From NCBI GenBank assembly GCA_002414385.1, contig DHZH01000006.1:248001-312000 (forward strand): a stretch of 64,000 nt of DNA. Reading direction: 5' to 3'. The translations under genes were made by a program, and so were the position numbers. The notes under the pieces were generated by a model. The model was given only the letters and a program-made list of their open reading frames with translations. It searched no databases and was not told where the DNA came from. This DNA is from Gammaproteobacteria bacterium UBA5109 (lineage in GTDB: Bacteria; Pseudomonadota; Gammaproteobacteria; Pseudomonadales; Pseudohongiellaceae). Position 1 is the stretch's first letter. Each line of letters begins with the position of its first letter. Shown here one piece after another: positions 1 through 8,730 of this stretch.

Positions 1-30
1 TTAAAACGAAAAACTATCAGGAGATAGAAA

Positions 31-285
31 ATGAAACTGAATGCCAGTGCTTTAGCGCTCTCTTTCGCCATCGTGACAGCTATTTTATGGCTCGTCTGCA
101 GTTTGATTGTTGTATTGCTGCCACAGATGGCAATGAATATGAGCGGCAATATGATGCACGCGGATTTTTCCGGGATGCAATGGACTATGAACTTTATCGG
201 TTTTCTATTTGGTTTGATTGTCTGGGTTGTTATAGCCGGCGTTACAGGATGGCTGATAGCAACGGTTTATAACAGGCTGGTTTAA
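31..285 (+). CDS. Small DUF5676-type membrane protein
   Basis: Encodes 84 residues with two predicted membrane helices (about residues 7-31 and 52-78) separated by a Met/Asn-rich loop. The start MKLNASALALS and the end IATVYNRLV resemble DUF5676 proteins, a small inner-membrane family of unknown function that often sits near metal-handling genes. A GGAGA Shine-Dalgarno lies just upstream of the ATG. The Met-rich extracytoplasmic loop (MNMSGNMMH) would suit soft-metal contact, but that is inference. It ends about 40 bases before the convergent ferredoxin gene. Confidence 0.75.
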   Translation: MKLNASALALSFAIVTAILWLVCSLIVVLLPQMAMNMSGNMMHADFSGMQWTMNFIGFLFGLIVWVVIAGVTGWLIATVYNRLV

Positions 286-324
286 TAGCCTATACAGGAA
301 TTTTGCAGGCCGCCATTGGCGGAC

Positions 325-648
325 TCAGGTTTCCAGCAGCGAACGCTTATTGGGCTTGTCTTTCCAGTCATCGGCATCAGGAAGCGGAGCTTTTGTTTCA
401 CTGATGTTGGGCCAGGTTTCGCACAGTCTGCTGTTAAGTTCAAGGAACTCCATTTGATCTTCAGGGAGGTCATCGTCGGCATATATTGCATCTGCAGGAC
501 ATTCCGGTTCACAGAGGGCGCAATCAATGCATTCATCAGGATTGATAGCCAGCATATTCGGCCCTTCGTAAAAGCAGTCTACCGGGCAGACATCAACGCA
601 ATCGGTATATTTACACTTGATACAGTTTTCACTGACAACGAAAGTCAT
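325..648 (-). CDS. fdxA: Seven-iron ferredoxin FdxA
   Basis: A 107-residue ferredoxin carrying one [3Fe-4S] and one [4Fe-4S] cluster, a soluble electron carrier. Cys9, Cys17 and Cys50 are placed as in Azotobacter ferredoxin I for the 3Fe cluster; Cys21, Cys40, Cys43 and Cys46 for the 4Fe cluster. The start at MTFVVSEN is chosen because family members begin there; an in-frame ATG five codons upstream (663) is possible. The C-terminal tail with ETWPNI is typical of proteobacterial FdxA. It stands alone on the minus strand. Confidence 0.93.
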   Translation of the reverse strand: MTFVVSENCIKCKYTDCVDVCPVDCFYEGPNMLAINPDECIDCALCEPECPADAIYADDDLPEDQMEFLELNSRLCETWPNISETKAPLPDADDWKDKPNKRSLLET

Positions 649-842
649 GACGAGCTCACTCATGTAAATTGTTTTTGCAAGATAACACAGAATCGCGTTA
701 AAACAGGAGTACACTGGCTTTGGAAAGAAAATGCCACAATGTCATCAGATAAGGTGATGCATGATGGTCGCGATGAATTGGAGCCATAGAGTATGGATGC
801 TGAAATTTTAATAACTTGACTGATCATAATCAGGAGGCACAA

Positions 843-1349
843 ATGAAAAATTTATATCTTAGCGCTATAACCGTTCTACTTTCCGCTTTACTCAGTATGT
901 CTGTGAGTGCACAGGGAGGTCGTATGCCCCAGGGTGGCGGCATGGAGGAAGGCATGATGGGTGGAGGAATGAATCAGGAGCAAATGATGCAACTGCATGA
1001 ACAGATGCAGGAAATGCAGCAAATGATGCTACAGATGCAACAGGAGCAGGACCCTGAAGCCCGACAGGAACTCATGCAGAATCTAATGACGAAAATGCAG
1101 CAAGGGATGGGCATGATGCAACAAGGGATGGGTATGATGGGTGGCGGTATGCGGCAGATGCCGGAAGATCGGGAAGGCTCATCAAACATGCAGGAAGGCA
1201 TGGGCATGATGCAGATGATGAACAGGATGCAAAATCAAATGAGCATGATGCAGATGATGAACATGATGCAAATGATGATGGGGCAGATGAGTCAGATGGA
1301 ACAAATGGGTGAAATGGGTGAAATGGATAATTCGATGGATGAAGAATAA
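843..1349 (+). CDS. Secreted methionine-rich protein, possible metal-binding
   Basis: Encodes 168 residues: a signal peptide (about residues 1-24, ending near SVSAQ), then a low-complexity region of Met, Gln, Gly and Glu with dozens of methionines in MMQMQ- and GMGMM-like repeats, ending in an acidic tail. No folded domain is recognised. The composition resembles periplasmic copper/silver-binding Met-rich proteins, but sequence bias alone does not prove function. The start at 843 is favoured over an in-frame one at 816 because AGGAGG precedes it and it begins the signal peptide. Neighbours are small membrane proteins of a possible metal-response group. Confidence 0.75.
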   Translation: MKNLYLSAITVLLSALLSMSVSAQGGRMPQGGGMEEGMMGGGMNQEQMMQLHEQMQEMQQMMLQMQQEQDPEARQELMQNLMTKMQQGMGMMQQGMGMMGGGMRQMPEDREGSSNMQEGMGMMQMMNRMQNQMSMMQMMNMMQMMMGQMSQMEQMGEMGEMDNSMDEE

Positions 1350-1425
1350 CTGATCCTGAAAAATACGCTTTAACAGCTATTCTTGAATATAATTCGGGAT
1401 GGCGGGGTTTATTTAATTATTCATA

Positions 1426-1860
1426 ATGACTAGAAGTATAGAATTTTATCTGGTTCTTTTGGGTTTTCCGATTAACTTCCTTTGGGAAATGCTGCAAATG
1501 CCCTTGTTTGTCTTTCCGGAGAACATGCCTCTGTTGGTCAGCAGTTTAATTTGTCTGCAGGCAACAGCAGGAGATGCCATCATTCTGCTTTTGATGTACT
1601 GGATGCTGGTGTTGAGTACAAAATCCAGACGCTGGATATATGATCTGAATCCTTTGCGGGTGACCGGGTTTCTGGCACTCGGGATTATATTAACAATTAT
1701 TATCGAGGCGGCTTCCACAAGTTTTTTGGACCGCTGGACCTACGGCGAGTTGATGCCGACACTTCCAGTACTGGGTACAGGGCTTGCACCAGTTTTGCAA
1801 TGGCTGATAATCCCCTTACTTGTGTTAGTCCTGCTTCGACGACGAAAAGATTTGCTTTAA
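1426..1860 (+). CDS. Hypothetical four-helix membrane protein
   Basis: Encodes 144 residues with four predicted transmembrane segments (about 5-28, 40-62, 78-97 and 114-136) and a basic C-terminus (LLRRRKDLL). The N-terminal stretch NFLWEMLQMPLF and an acidic residue in the second helix (TAGDAI) look conserved-type, but I cannot name the family. It follows the Met-rich protein on the same strand after about 75 bases. No signal peptide or catalytic motif is visible. Confidence 0.7.
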   Translation: MTRSIEFYLVLLGFPINFLWEMLQMPLFVFPENMPLLVSSLICLQATAGDAIILLLMYWMLVLSTKSRRWIYDLNPLRVTGFLALGIILTIIIEAASTSFLDRWTYGELMPTLPVLGTGLAPVLQWLIIPLLVLVLLRRRKDLL

Positions 1861-1981
1861 AAAAATAAAATCACAAACGCTTACAAAAACAGGTGAGAAC
1901 AACTGAGTCATTTTATTAATCTCTGATAAATCCTGGTCGTCGTCAGTTCCTTTTATATTTTTACTTTTACTCAACTTAACA

Positions 1982-4051
1982 ATGAAAAATAAGCATAAAC
2001 CCGACCAGGGAGGTAAAAGTCCTTACAGAATTCTTTCTCCTACAGCGATATTGGGTTACGGCTTCCCCGAAGCTTCGTTCAGGAAAGCCATGGATCTGGA
2101 TATTGATCTTATCGCAGTCGATGCAGGTTCAATGGATGCGGGTCCCCACTATCTTGGATCCGGTAGCCAGTATGCAGGCAGTGCCGCCCTGGCAAGGGAT
2201 TTATCCTACCTGGTAAATGGAGCCTTGCAGCAGGGCTGTCCGCTGGTAGTAGGAAGTGCAGGATTTTCCGGTGCAACGCCCGCCATGGATGAAGTCGTAG
2301 AGATAATCAAGGCGCTGCTGCAAAGTGCAGGAGCAGATGCCGCAAAGTTGGCAGTGATCAAAAGCGATATTGAGCCAGCGGAAACAGGCCTGACGGTTGA
2401 TAAACTTGAGGCTTTGGGAAGCATGCCTGAATTGAGCCAGGAAGTGCTGGAAAGCAGCACCCTGGTGGGGCAGATGGGTATGGAGCCTATTATTGCAGCA
2501 CTGCAGGCAGGAGCCCAATTTGTTGTGTGTGGGCGCGCCTATGACCCGGCCGTGTTTGCGGCTGATCCGGTAAGCAAGGGTTTTCCTGTCGGACCGACAC
2601 TGCATGCGGCGAAAATTCTGGAGTGCGGAGCAATTGCCTGTGAACCGGGGTCGGGGAGCGATTGTCTGATTGCAGAACTTTATCAGGATGGAAGAGCAGA
2701 GTTCTTTTCACCCAACGAGCGCAGAAAGGCCACGGTTAAATCGCTTGCTGCACATACCCTGTACGAAAAATCCAGGCCGGACCTCTTCCTGCTCCCCGGC
2801 GGCTTGCTGGATATAAGGGAAACCAGGTTCTATGAGTCAGGGGAACACAGGGCCGGGTTTTCAGGCAGTCGTTTCATACCGATGCCTTACAGTATCAAAC
2901 TGGAAGGTTGTGTCCCGGCAGGGGTCAGGTGTATTTCGCTGGCATTCGCCAGGCATGGCGACATCGCAGAAGTCAGCGTGCTGGAGTATGGACGCAATGG
3001 AGTGGAGAAGAATCCCGCACCGGACGGACTTGAGGAAAGCGGTATTCTGTGCGAGGTAAAAGGCAGCAACCGGCAACAAACCAAAGAGACCCTGGCATTT
3101 GTACGTTCTACCTTGCTGCATGTAGCTTATCCAGGACGCATTGCCACAGCAGGTAATCTGGCTTTGCCTTTCTCGCCCAGTGATTTTGTCTTTGCCGATG
3201 GTGAAAAGGGCTTTACCGGAATCTTTATAGCCGGCACCAGAGATCCTGTATTCCGGAAAAACCTGCAACAAGCTTTTCAAATGGTGCGCGAAGCACTGCA
3301 GGACCAACACCCTGATCTGGCGTCAAACTGTCGCGTGCAGTTTCATCTGGGTGAAAAAAACAGCCCGCTCCTGGTCGTGGAAACCATCGACGATACTCCG
3401 GCTGCAGCTGTTGCGGCCAATATACAAATCATGGCAGGAATGGAAAACATCGTGGATAACGAAAGGCCCGTTTACCAAGCGATAGAAGGCGGACTCTGCT
3501 ATCAGTGGTCAGTTCATCACCTGTTAAAGGACAAAGACATCATCGAAAAGCTTTTCCCTGTTGAAATTTTTCAACGGCAGGAACAAGGCTGGGTTTGTCT
3601 GGAAAAGGTAAATGCCGCTTATAACCATGATGTGACACTGACAGAAACCAGGCCAGCAACTGAAACAGAAATCGGTGAGCATGTGCCTGAAGCTTTCCCA
3701 TCTACTGCCACGTACAGCTGTTCGTTACAGGACCTGGCTTTAGTCGTGCGCAGCAAGAATGCGGGTATAAATGAGCTGACCTTCGATGTGCTCTTCAAAA
3801 CCGAAGAAGGCTTCAGGAGCGCTCTCGACTCTGGTGTTTTTTCCAGACAGTCCATTGCTGATCTGTTTCAGATAAAAAATGCAGAGGTGCTTGGCAGTTA
3901 TGGTTACAGCCCGGCAAATGCCATTAAATTCACGCTGCTAAGACCACAGGTTTCGGGGACACAAGGCGAACGGGATGTCTTCGGTGCCCAGCAGCATACA
4001 AGATTGTTAGGCTTGCAAATACCCATGGATGGCAAGGCGTCGCCTGAATAA
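1982..4051 (+). CDS. AtuA (DUF1446) family protein fused to a DUF4387 domain
   Basis: Encodes 689 residues. Residues 1 to ~470 match the acyclic terpene utilisation AtuA/DUF1446 family: an early Asp/Gly-rich core (VDAGSMDAGPHYLGSG), CGRAYDPAVFA near residue 185 and LPGGLLDI near 272. Residues ~575-680 form a second unit with LVVRSKNAGINELTFDV and RDVFGAQQHT, typical of DUF4387, usually a separate short protein encoded next to an AtuA-type gene. The two are fused here. AtuA is needed for citronellol/geraniol degradation in Pseudomonas, but its reaction is unsettled and no other atu gene is present. There is no signal peptide. Confidence 0.85.
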   Translation: MKNKHKPDQGGKSPYRILSPTAILGYGFPEASFRKAMDLDIDLIAVDAGSMDAGPHYLGSGSQYAGSAALARDLSYLVNGALQQGCPLVVGSAGFSGATPAMDEVVEIIKALLQSAGADAAKLAVIKSDIEPAETGLTVDKLEALGSMPELSQEVLESSTLVGQMGMEPIIAALQAGAQFVVCGRAYDPAVFAADPVSKGFPVGPTLHAAKILECGAIACEPGSGSDCLIAELYQDGRAEFFSPNERRKATVKSLAAHTLYEKSRPDLFLLPGGLLDIRETRFYESGEHRAGFSGSRFIPMPYSIKLEGCVPAGVRCISLAFARHGDIAEVSVLEYGRNGVEKNPAPDGLEESGILCEVKGSNRQQTKETLAFVRSTLLHVAYPGRIATAGNLALPFSPSDFVFADGEKGFTGIFIAGTRDPVFRKNLQQAFQMVREALQDQHPDLASNCRVQFHLGEKNSPLLVVETIDDTPAAAVAANIQIMAGMENIVDNERPVYQAIEGGLCYQWSVHHLLKDKDIIEKLFPVEIFQRQEQGWVCLEKVNAAYNHDVTLTETRPATETEIGEHVPEAFPSTATYSCSLQDLALVVRSKNAGINELTFDVLFKTEEGFRSALDSGVFSRQSIADLFQIKNAEVLGSYGYSPANAIKFTLLRPQVSGTQGERDVFGAQQHTRLLGLQIPMDGKASPE

Positions 4052-4182
4052 TTTTCTCGCGGTAATTTCTGGTTACTGTTTTTCGTTACTGCTTCTCACT
4101 AAACGGTCATCGCATAAATAGCTTTACAAAAGTCGGGGCGCTCATTATGGTTCTGGTCTTCTCGAATAATTAGGAAAAGGAT

Positions 4183-5178
4183 ATGTCTCACTTAGCCAAG
4201 CATTTTAATCGCTGTATTTTTATGATGAGCCTGCTTTTATCCATGGTGTCTAGCCAGGTGGTTCAGGCACAGAACAGCATGACGCAATCCGAATCTGCCA
4301 GTATCCTGCATCTCAATGTTGCCAACCTTGAGCGCTCACTGGAATTCTACCGCGGCGTGCTGGGGATGGAGTTTGTTGATCCGCCGGCCGAGCCGCGTTC
4401 GGGCAGGGGGCTGGTCGATGATGCCAATGCCATGCTGCAGACCACGATTCTGAAAACCCCGAACGGCTCTTTCAGCCTGGAGCTGGTGGAATGGCTGAAT
4501 ACACCGCTACGGGCCATGTACCCCAACATCCAGGATCCGGGTGAAATTATGCTGGCCATGACAGTTCGCGATCTGGATGCCTTGCTGGCACGTGCCAGGG
4601 AAATCGGTCTGCAGGTGTTGAGCGAGAATGGCGCAGCCTATGATGCTCCCACCAACCGTGCAGTAATGATCCGTGATTCTGATGGTTTTATTGTCGAACT
4701 GGTAGAACGAAAAGACCGGGATTTTACCGGACCGGGTGAAGTCAGCGATGTCTCCGTCTGGCTCAGTGTGGCCGATCTTAATCAGACAGTCACTTTCTAT
4801 AACAATGTCTTTGGTTTTGATCTGGCTGAGCCGGGCCCTGCCGGGGCAGCCAATGACCGTATCCAGGCATTGTTTGGCGACCGCTCAATTGCCACCATGC
4901 GGGCTAGCCGAGGGACTTTTCCGGGTTCTGATTTTGAGATCAATTTTCAGGAATTCACCGGGCCGACACGAAGGCCCGTTGCGCATCGGGTGCAGGATCC
5001 GGGCGGTCCGATCATGCTCATCGGCGTCAATGATTTCAGCGCGGCCATCGACAAGATAAAACAGTATGATGGACTGGTCGGTACCGATCAGAAATCGGTC
5101 ATGCTGGATCCGGGCACAAGCTCAAGCTGGACGCGGGACCCCAACGGCCTGTTGATCAGGCTGTCCCAGGAGCAGTAA
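4183..5178 (+). CDS. Secreted two-domain VOC (glyoxalase-like) protein
   Basis: Encodes 331 residues. A signal peptide (about 1-30, cut after VVQAQ) is followed by two VOC modules, about residues 41-177 and 190-328. Each opens with the usual strand plus an ERSLEFYRGVLGMEF- or NQTVTFYNNVFGFDL-type helix and closes with a DSDGFIVELVE- or DPNGLLIRLS-type strand. The VOC superfamily includes glyoxalases, ring-cleaving dioxygenases and binding proteins; the substrate cannot be told here. An AGGAAAAGGAT ribosome site precedes the ATG. Export is unusual for VOC enzymes. The gene appears monocistronic. Confidence 0.85.
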   Translation: MSHLAKHFNRCIFMMSLLLSMVSSQVVQAQNSMTQSESASILHLNVANLERSLEFYRGVLGMEFVDPPAEPRSGRGLVDDANAMLQTTILKTPNGSFSLELVEWLNTPLRAMYPNIQDPGEIMLAMTVRDLDALLARAREIGLQVLSENGAAYDAPTNRAVMIRDSDGFIVELVERKDRDFTGPGEVSDVSVWLSVADLNQTVTFYNNVFGFDLAEPGPAGAANDRIQALFGDRSIATMRASRGTFPGSDFEINFQEFTGPTRRPVAHRVQDPGGPIMLIGVNDFSAAIDKIKQYDGLVGTDQKSVMLDPGTSSSWTRDPNGLLIRLSQEQ

Positions 5179-5296
5179 AACGCTGACATTCCCCGCAGGG
5201 ATGCGGAGAGTGGATGCGCCTGCTGGTCAGTTCATCAGGGCCTCATCAGCGCGTTAAGAAACGGCGCCGTATGCGCTATTTGCCCCAATAGTAAGA

Positions 5297-5875
5297 TCAG
5301 CCAGAGACCTGCAGTCTTCTGTTTTTATGAGACCTGAAGTATGCCATGGAAAGCAGGCAGACAAAGAGGCTGAAAATAATGAAAATTTTAATAGGGGCAG
5401 AAAGGTCAGGCCTTGCTTCCTCGCTTATTGCACCGTTTGTGATAGTAATATTATTTATTGATTCAGCGGTTTGACTCCGAAAGTTTTGCAAGCCCGCTTG
5501 AAGGATTAATTCCTGTCCATCAGGAAGTAAAACATGTGTGCCCTGCAGAAAATTTTCATTTTGTCTTGATGTAAACCCGACAATTTTAATTGTTTGCCCG
5601 ATTTCAAAAGTGCTCGCGGTAATGCTGTTTTCCGTCAGGGAGCGTATGGTTTCAGGAATCTGGACAGTCCACATTGCACCAGTATCCGATAACTGGATAT
5701 TCAAACCGGGATGGGGGTTGCGCCAGCTAACTTGAAGCAGCGTGCCTTCCAGTTCAATTCTTGTGTTGGTAAATTCCGCTGGTGCGTGATGAGCCAGGGC
5801 AAAAGAAGGAAAAATTGCTGACAAATATATTATCAGGATCTTTATTAATGCTTTTTTTATTTTGAGTTTTTGCAT
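5297..5875 (-). CDS. DUF6152 family secreted/membrane-anchored protein
   Basis: Encodes 192 residues: a signal peptide ending in FALAHH, a beta-rich domain (residues ~30-135) with ELEGTLLQVSWRNPHPGLNI, and a C-terminal membrane helix (~163-180) followed by basic residues. HHAPAEF after the cleavage site and the WRNPH motif are hallmarks of DUF6152, whose function is unknown. It lies directly downstream of the nitrile hydratase genes on the same strand, 24 bases after the activator, and may share their transcript. Confidence 0.8.
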   Translation of the reverse strand: MQKLKIKKALIKILIIYLSAIFPSFALAHHAPAEFTNTRIELEGTLLQVSWRNPHPGLNIQLSDTGAMWTVQIPETIRSLTENSITASTFEIGQTIKIVGFTSRQNENFLQGTHVLLPDGQELILQAGLQNFRSQTAESINNITITNGAISEEARPDLSAPIKIFIIFSLFVCLLSMAYFRSHKNRRLQVSG

Positions 5876-5899
5876 TTTTTTATCTCTAGGTGACAGGGA

Positions 5900-6187
5900 T
5901 TAAGTTAATTTCTTTTCCAATAGGCTTTCCAGTGAAACTAGCCAGCTTTCAAAATAACCTCTGCTTGGATTGTGCGGGTCGTCACCTTCCGCTTCCTTTA
6001 TTGCAGTAATCAGTTCGTTTTGGAACTCATGCCATTCAAAAAGTCCCTGTTCTGAAAGACAAACAGCCAGCGCAAAGGATTTACGTTCCCAGTCATTATG
6101 AAAAACCATTTCACCGCTTTTTCGGGGCAGGGCAGCCGGACCTGGCATTTCGGCTATTTCCGGCTTGGCAACGCGATCCTTGCTCAT
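5900..6187 (-). CDS. Nitrile hydratase activator (accessory) protein
   Basis: Encodes 95 residues resembling the N-terminal helical part of nitrile hydratase beta subunit (VFHNDWERKSFALAVCLSEQ), as expected of the small P14K/NhlE-type activators. These deliver cobalt to the alpha subunit and help oxidise its cysteines by subunit exchange. Its ATG overlaps the stop of the alpha-subunit gene (ATGA, 6184-6187), so translation is coupled. The order beta-alpha-activator is that of cobalt-type operons. Cofactor delivery is known for the family and inferred here. Confidence 0.87.
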   Translation of the reverse strand: MSKDRVAKPEIAEMPGPAALPRKSGEMVFHNDWERKSFALAVCLSEQGLFEWHEFQNELITAIKEAEGDDPHNPSRGYFESWLVSLESLLEKKLT

Positions 6188-6819
6188 GGCACAGTTACCG
6201 TGGTTACACCGATCATATCGTCTCTTTTCACGATGGCAGCCAGTTCTTCTTCACTGAAATTCCCGGTCCCTTCGGGACGCTCAGGAAGCACCAGATAGCG
6301 AATCTCGGCGCTGCTATCCCAGACCCGTACTTCCACATCATCTGCCAGACTGGTACCGAATTCAGCCAGCACTTCTCTTGGCTCGATGACGACTTTTGAA
6401 CGATAGGCGAAACTTTTATACCAGTTCGGCGGCAGGCCGAGGATTGGCCAGGGGTAACAGGAGCACAAGGTGCAAACGACAACATTATGTACCTCTGGGG
6501 TATTTTCTTTGACAACAACATGCTCGCCCTGCAGTCCACCATAACCCAGCTCGGCTATTGCAGAAGTGGCATCATCCAATAATCGTTTTTTAAATTCATC
6601 ATCAACCCAGGCCCGGGCGACAACTTTGGCTCCATTCATTGGGCCAAGATCGTTTTCATAAATATCAGCTAATTTTTCCAGCGCGTCCTGTGAGACCAGG
6701 CCCTTTTCCAGCAAGAGCGACTCAATTTTATCGACTCTTTCTTCTATCGCCTTGTTGGCGGCATCGTCTCGATCACTTTTATGATAAGGGTTCGGTGTAT
6801 CGTGATTATGTGTTGTCAT
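6184..6819 (-). CDS. Nitrile hydratase alpha subunit, cobalt type
   Basis: Encodes 211 residues of the metal-binding subunit of nitrile hydratase, which hydrates nitriles to amides in the cytoplasm. The metal site VCTLCSCY spans residues 115-122, with Cys116, Cys119 and Cys121 as ligands, the last two normally oxidised to sulfinate and sulfenate. Thr rather than Ser after the first Cys marks the cobalt class. WPILGLPPNWYKSFAYR after the site is also diagnostic. The length is close to the family norm. It is the second gene of a beta-alpha-activator operon, 14 bases after beta. Confidence 0.95.
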   Translation of the reverse strand: MTTHNHDTPNPYHKSDRDDAANKAIEERVDKIESLLLEKGLVSQDALEKLADIYENDLGPMNGAKVVARAWVDDEFKKRLLDDATSAIAELGYGGLQGEHVVVKENTPEVHNVVVCTLCSCYPWPILGLPPNWYKSFAYRSKVVIEPREVLAEFGTSLADDVEVRVWDSSAEIRYLVLPERPEGTGNFSEEELAAIVKRDDMIGVTTVTVP

Positions 6820-6833
6820 TTTTCACTGCCTTC

Positions 6834-7490
6834 TTATGCTGATTCCAGATAGTCTTCCCACAGATCAATATAAACACAATCTTTGCGGGTAACATTTTCG
6901 CCCCATAAGGTCTTTGCTTCAAACCTGACTGTGTAAAGTGGCTGAGCGTTCTCACCTTTATCGTGGGCATGAGTGTCCGGGAAAACATGAGAGCCATTGA
7001 AGTGAGTGATAAGACCTGATTTGCCTTTAACATAGTTGGGCGCCCGGTTATGACCCTTGGTCTCCATAATCCGGACACGGACCTTATCGCCAGTTTTATA
7101 GGCTGGCTGCCTGTCATCATCCCGGGTACTGGGAACACCGTGCCGGCTTAAACCTTCTACCGCCGCGGCATCCGGCGGCGGATGCGGCATTTCCTTGGTA
7201 CTGGTGGCTTTTCCGCTGGCGATTTCTTCATCAGTGAAATAGCCAAGGTCCTTGGCCATAATCTCAACGCCCCGTAGCCAGCGCTGATAATAGGAACTGT
7301 TTAAATACTCAACTGTATTCAGGCGTTCAACGGCATGTCTGGCTCTGTCGACAGGACCCAGAAAAGCCAGGGAGGCAATATTCAAGGCAAACACCCGTTT
7401 TTCCCACTCAGCGTGAAAAACGGGTTCATCAGTTTCCTGGGGGATCGGACCGAACTGAGTGATTCCGCCCATGTCATGGATATTATTCAT
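6834..7490 (-). CDS. Nitrile hydratase beta subunit
   Basis: Encodes 218 residues of the beta subunit that pairs with alpha to form the active site. The start MNNIHDMGG is the family's usual N-terminus, so 7490 is chosen over an in-frame ATG sixteen codons upstream. The helical N-terminal half contains HAEWEKRVFALNI. The C-terminal half is a small barrel (GDKVRVRIMETKGHNR, LYTVRFEAKTLWGEN). It is the first gene of the operon; the promoter should lie in the 342-base gap shared with the divergent hydrolase at 7833. Confidence 0.95.
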   Translation of the reverse strand: MNNIHDMGGITQFGPIPQETDEPVFHAEWEKRVFALNIASLAFLGPVDRARHAVERLNTVEYLNSSYYQRWLRGVEIMAKDLGYFTDEEIASGKATSTKEMPHPPPDAAAVEGLSRHGVPSTRDDDRQPAYKTGDKVRVRIMETKGHNRAPNYVKGKSGLITHFNGSHVFPDTHAHDKGENAQPLYTVRFEAKTLWGENVTRKDCVYIDLWEDYLESA

Positions 7491-7832
7491 TATTATTATG
7501 ACCGTTAAGGTAAACAGACACATACTCTGTCGCATCAAAAATTAAAAATCAAGAAGAACCCACTCGCTGAGTCAATGGCCTGATTTTTTCAAATAAAAGC
7601 AGAAGTAATTTTTCAAATTTTTAAGGCTGATTGACTGGTTGACTGATTTTCCGGTTTGAGCTTAAAACTTAAGGTAAAGCCAGACGCATAATAAAAAAAC
7701 AAAGTGTTCGTGAATGACTCAGTAATTCGGGAAGTTCAAGATGGTTTGTGCAGGCAAAGACTTCTATACTTTTATACTTTCCATCAAGCCATACCATGCC
7801 ATGCCAGGCTCCTAGAAAAGGGAAAGAACAAA
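7491..7832. other. Divergent intergenic region, nitrile hydratase / RutB-like hydrolase
   Basis: This 342-base AT-rich gap separates two divergent transcription units and should hold both promoters. A degenerate TTGACTG-type direct repeat appears at about 7630-7650. No convincing operator palindrome, small gene or RNA is seen. An upstream in-frame ATG at 7704 for the hydrolase lacks a ribosome site and is not believed. Confidence 0.5.
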
Positions 7833-8507
7833 ATGACAAGGCTCAACGCTAAACCCGAAGCTATCGATATAGACCTGAAACGCTCGGCTGTTATCGTCGT
7901 CGATATGCAAAATGCTTTCGCCAAAAAAGGCGGTATGCTGGATTTATTCGGTGCTGATATTTCCGGTGCTGATGCTGTAATACAGACCAACCAGCTTTTA
8001 TTGCAGGCAGCACGTAAAGCCGGACTGGAGATTATTTATCTGGCCATGACCTATAACCCGGACCTGAGCAATGCCGGCAGCCCGGCATCACCTAATTACC
8101 AGAAGGAACTGGGCTTGAGGCTGATGCGCGAAAAGCCAGAGCTTGATGGAAAACTGCTTATCGATGGCACCTGGGATTGGCAGATAGTGGACGAGTTACG
8201 TCCGCAGGATGATGAGGTCATTATTCGTAAGCCGCGTTACAGCGGCTTTGTTGGCACTGATCTGGATAACTATCTCAGAAATAGAGATATCCGGTATTTA
8301 TTTCTGACAGGCATTACCACCAATGTTTGTGTGGAAAGTACTGGCCGTGATGCCTTTTTTGCTGAATACTGGCCGGTTCTGATTGAAGATGCCATGAATC
8401 ATACCGGCCCGGATTTCTGCAGCCAGGCAACACTCTGGAATTTCGAGAATATCTTTGGCTGGGTCACCGATTCAAAAAGTGTTCTGCAGGCTCTTGAACA
8501 AAAGTAA
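7833..8507 (+). CDS. Isochorismatase-like (RutB-like) cysteine amidohydrolase
   Basis: Encodes 224 residues of the isochorismatase-like cysteine hydrolase family. The catalytic triad is visible as Asp24 (VDMQNAF), Lys133 (IIRKPRYSGF) and Cys166 (GITTNVCVEST). Overall it most resembles RutB-type ureidoacrylate amidohydrolases, though no other rut gene is near. GGGAAAG precedes the chosen ATG, and family similarity begins at about residue 13. Its position, divergent from nitrile hydratase, suggests it could hydrolyse the amide product, giving a nitrile-amide-acid route. That link is inference; N-carbamoyl substrates are equally possible. Confidence 0.85.
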   Translation: MTRLNAKPEAIDIDLKRSAVIVVDMQNAFAKKGGMLDLFGADISGADAVIQTNQLLLQAARKAGLEIIYLAMTYNPDLSNAGSPASPNYQKELGLRLMREKPELDGKLLIDGTWDWQIVDELRPQDDEVIIRKPRYSGFVGTDLDNYLRNRDIRYLFLTGITTNVCVESTGRDAFFAEYWPVLIEDAMNHTGPDFCSQATLWNFENIFGWVTDSKSVLQALEQK

Positions 8508-8512
8508 TCAAA

Positions 8513-8563
8513 GGGATCAGAATCATTTGATTTTAAGCAAGGGGGTCAGAGTCATTTGAATTC
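8513..8563. repeat. REP-like intergenic repeat, two tandem copies (GGGGTCAGAGTCATTTGA type)
   Basis: Two near-identical copies, GGGATCAGAATCATTTGA (8513) and GGGGTCAGAGTCATTTGA (8542), lie 29 bases apart after the hydrolase. The same core recurs at 22350 and 26293, always between genes. Such dispersed GGGGTCAGA elements are often linked to REP-associated tyrosine transposases; none is encoded in this window. Confidence 0.6.
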
Positions 8564-8730
8564 AGAGTAAGGGAAAAGTTGTAAGCCAGCGTAATTCTGA
8601 CATAGTTACTGTCCCCCGGCGTGAAGATGTTTTGTACCTGTTGCCACAAGAGACTGCGCGCAGCTTTGAAAATAGAATCAGGTGTTACCTGCGATACAAT
8701 TTAATAATCCAAAATAAGGAACCTTCAAGC

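Noticed and set aside
316..789. 157-codon plus-strand frame across fdxA
   Set aside because: It is antisense to an intact seven-iron ferredoxin with all cluster cysteines; no signature of its own.
974..1207. Cys/Ile-rich minus-strand frame opposite the Met-rich protein
   Set aside because: It is the mirror of the ATG-rich repeat (CAT runs) and has no independent support.
7704..7832. N-terminal extension of the RutB-like hydrolase
   Set aside because: The added 43 residues have no ribosome site and no family similarity; GGGAAAG supports the ATG at 7833.
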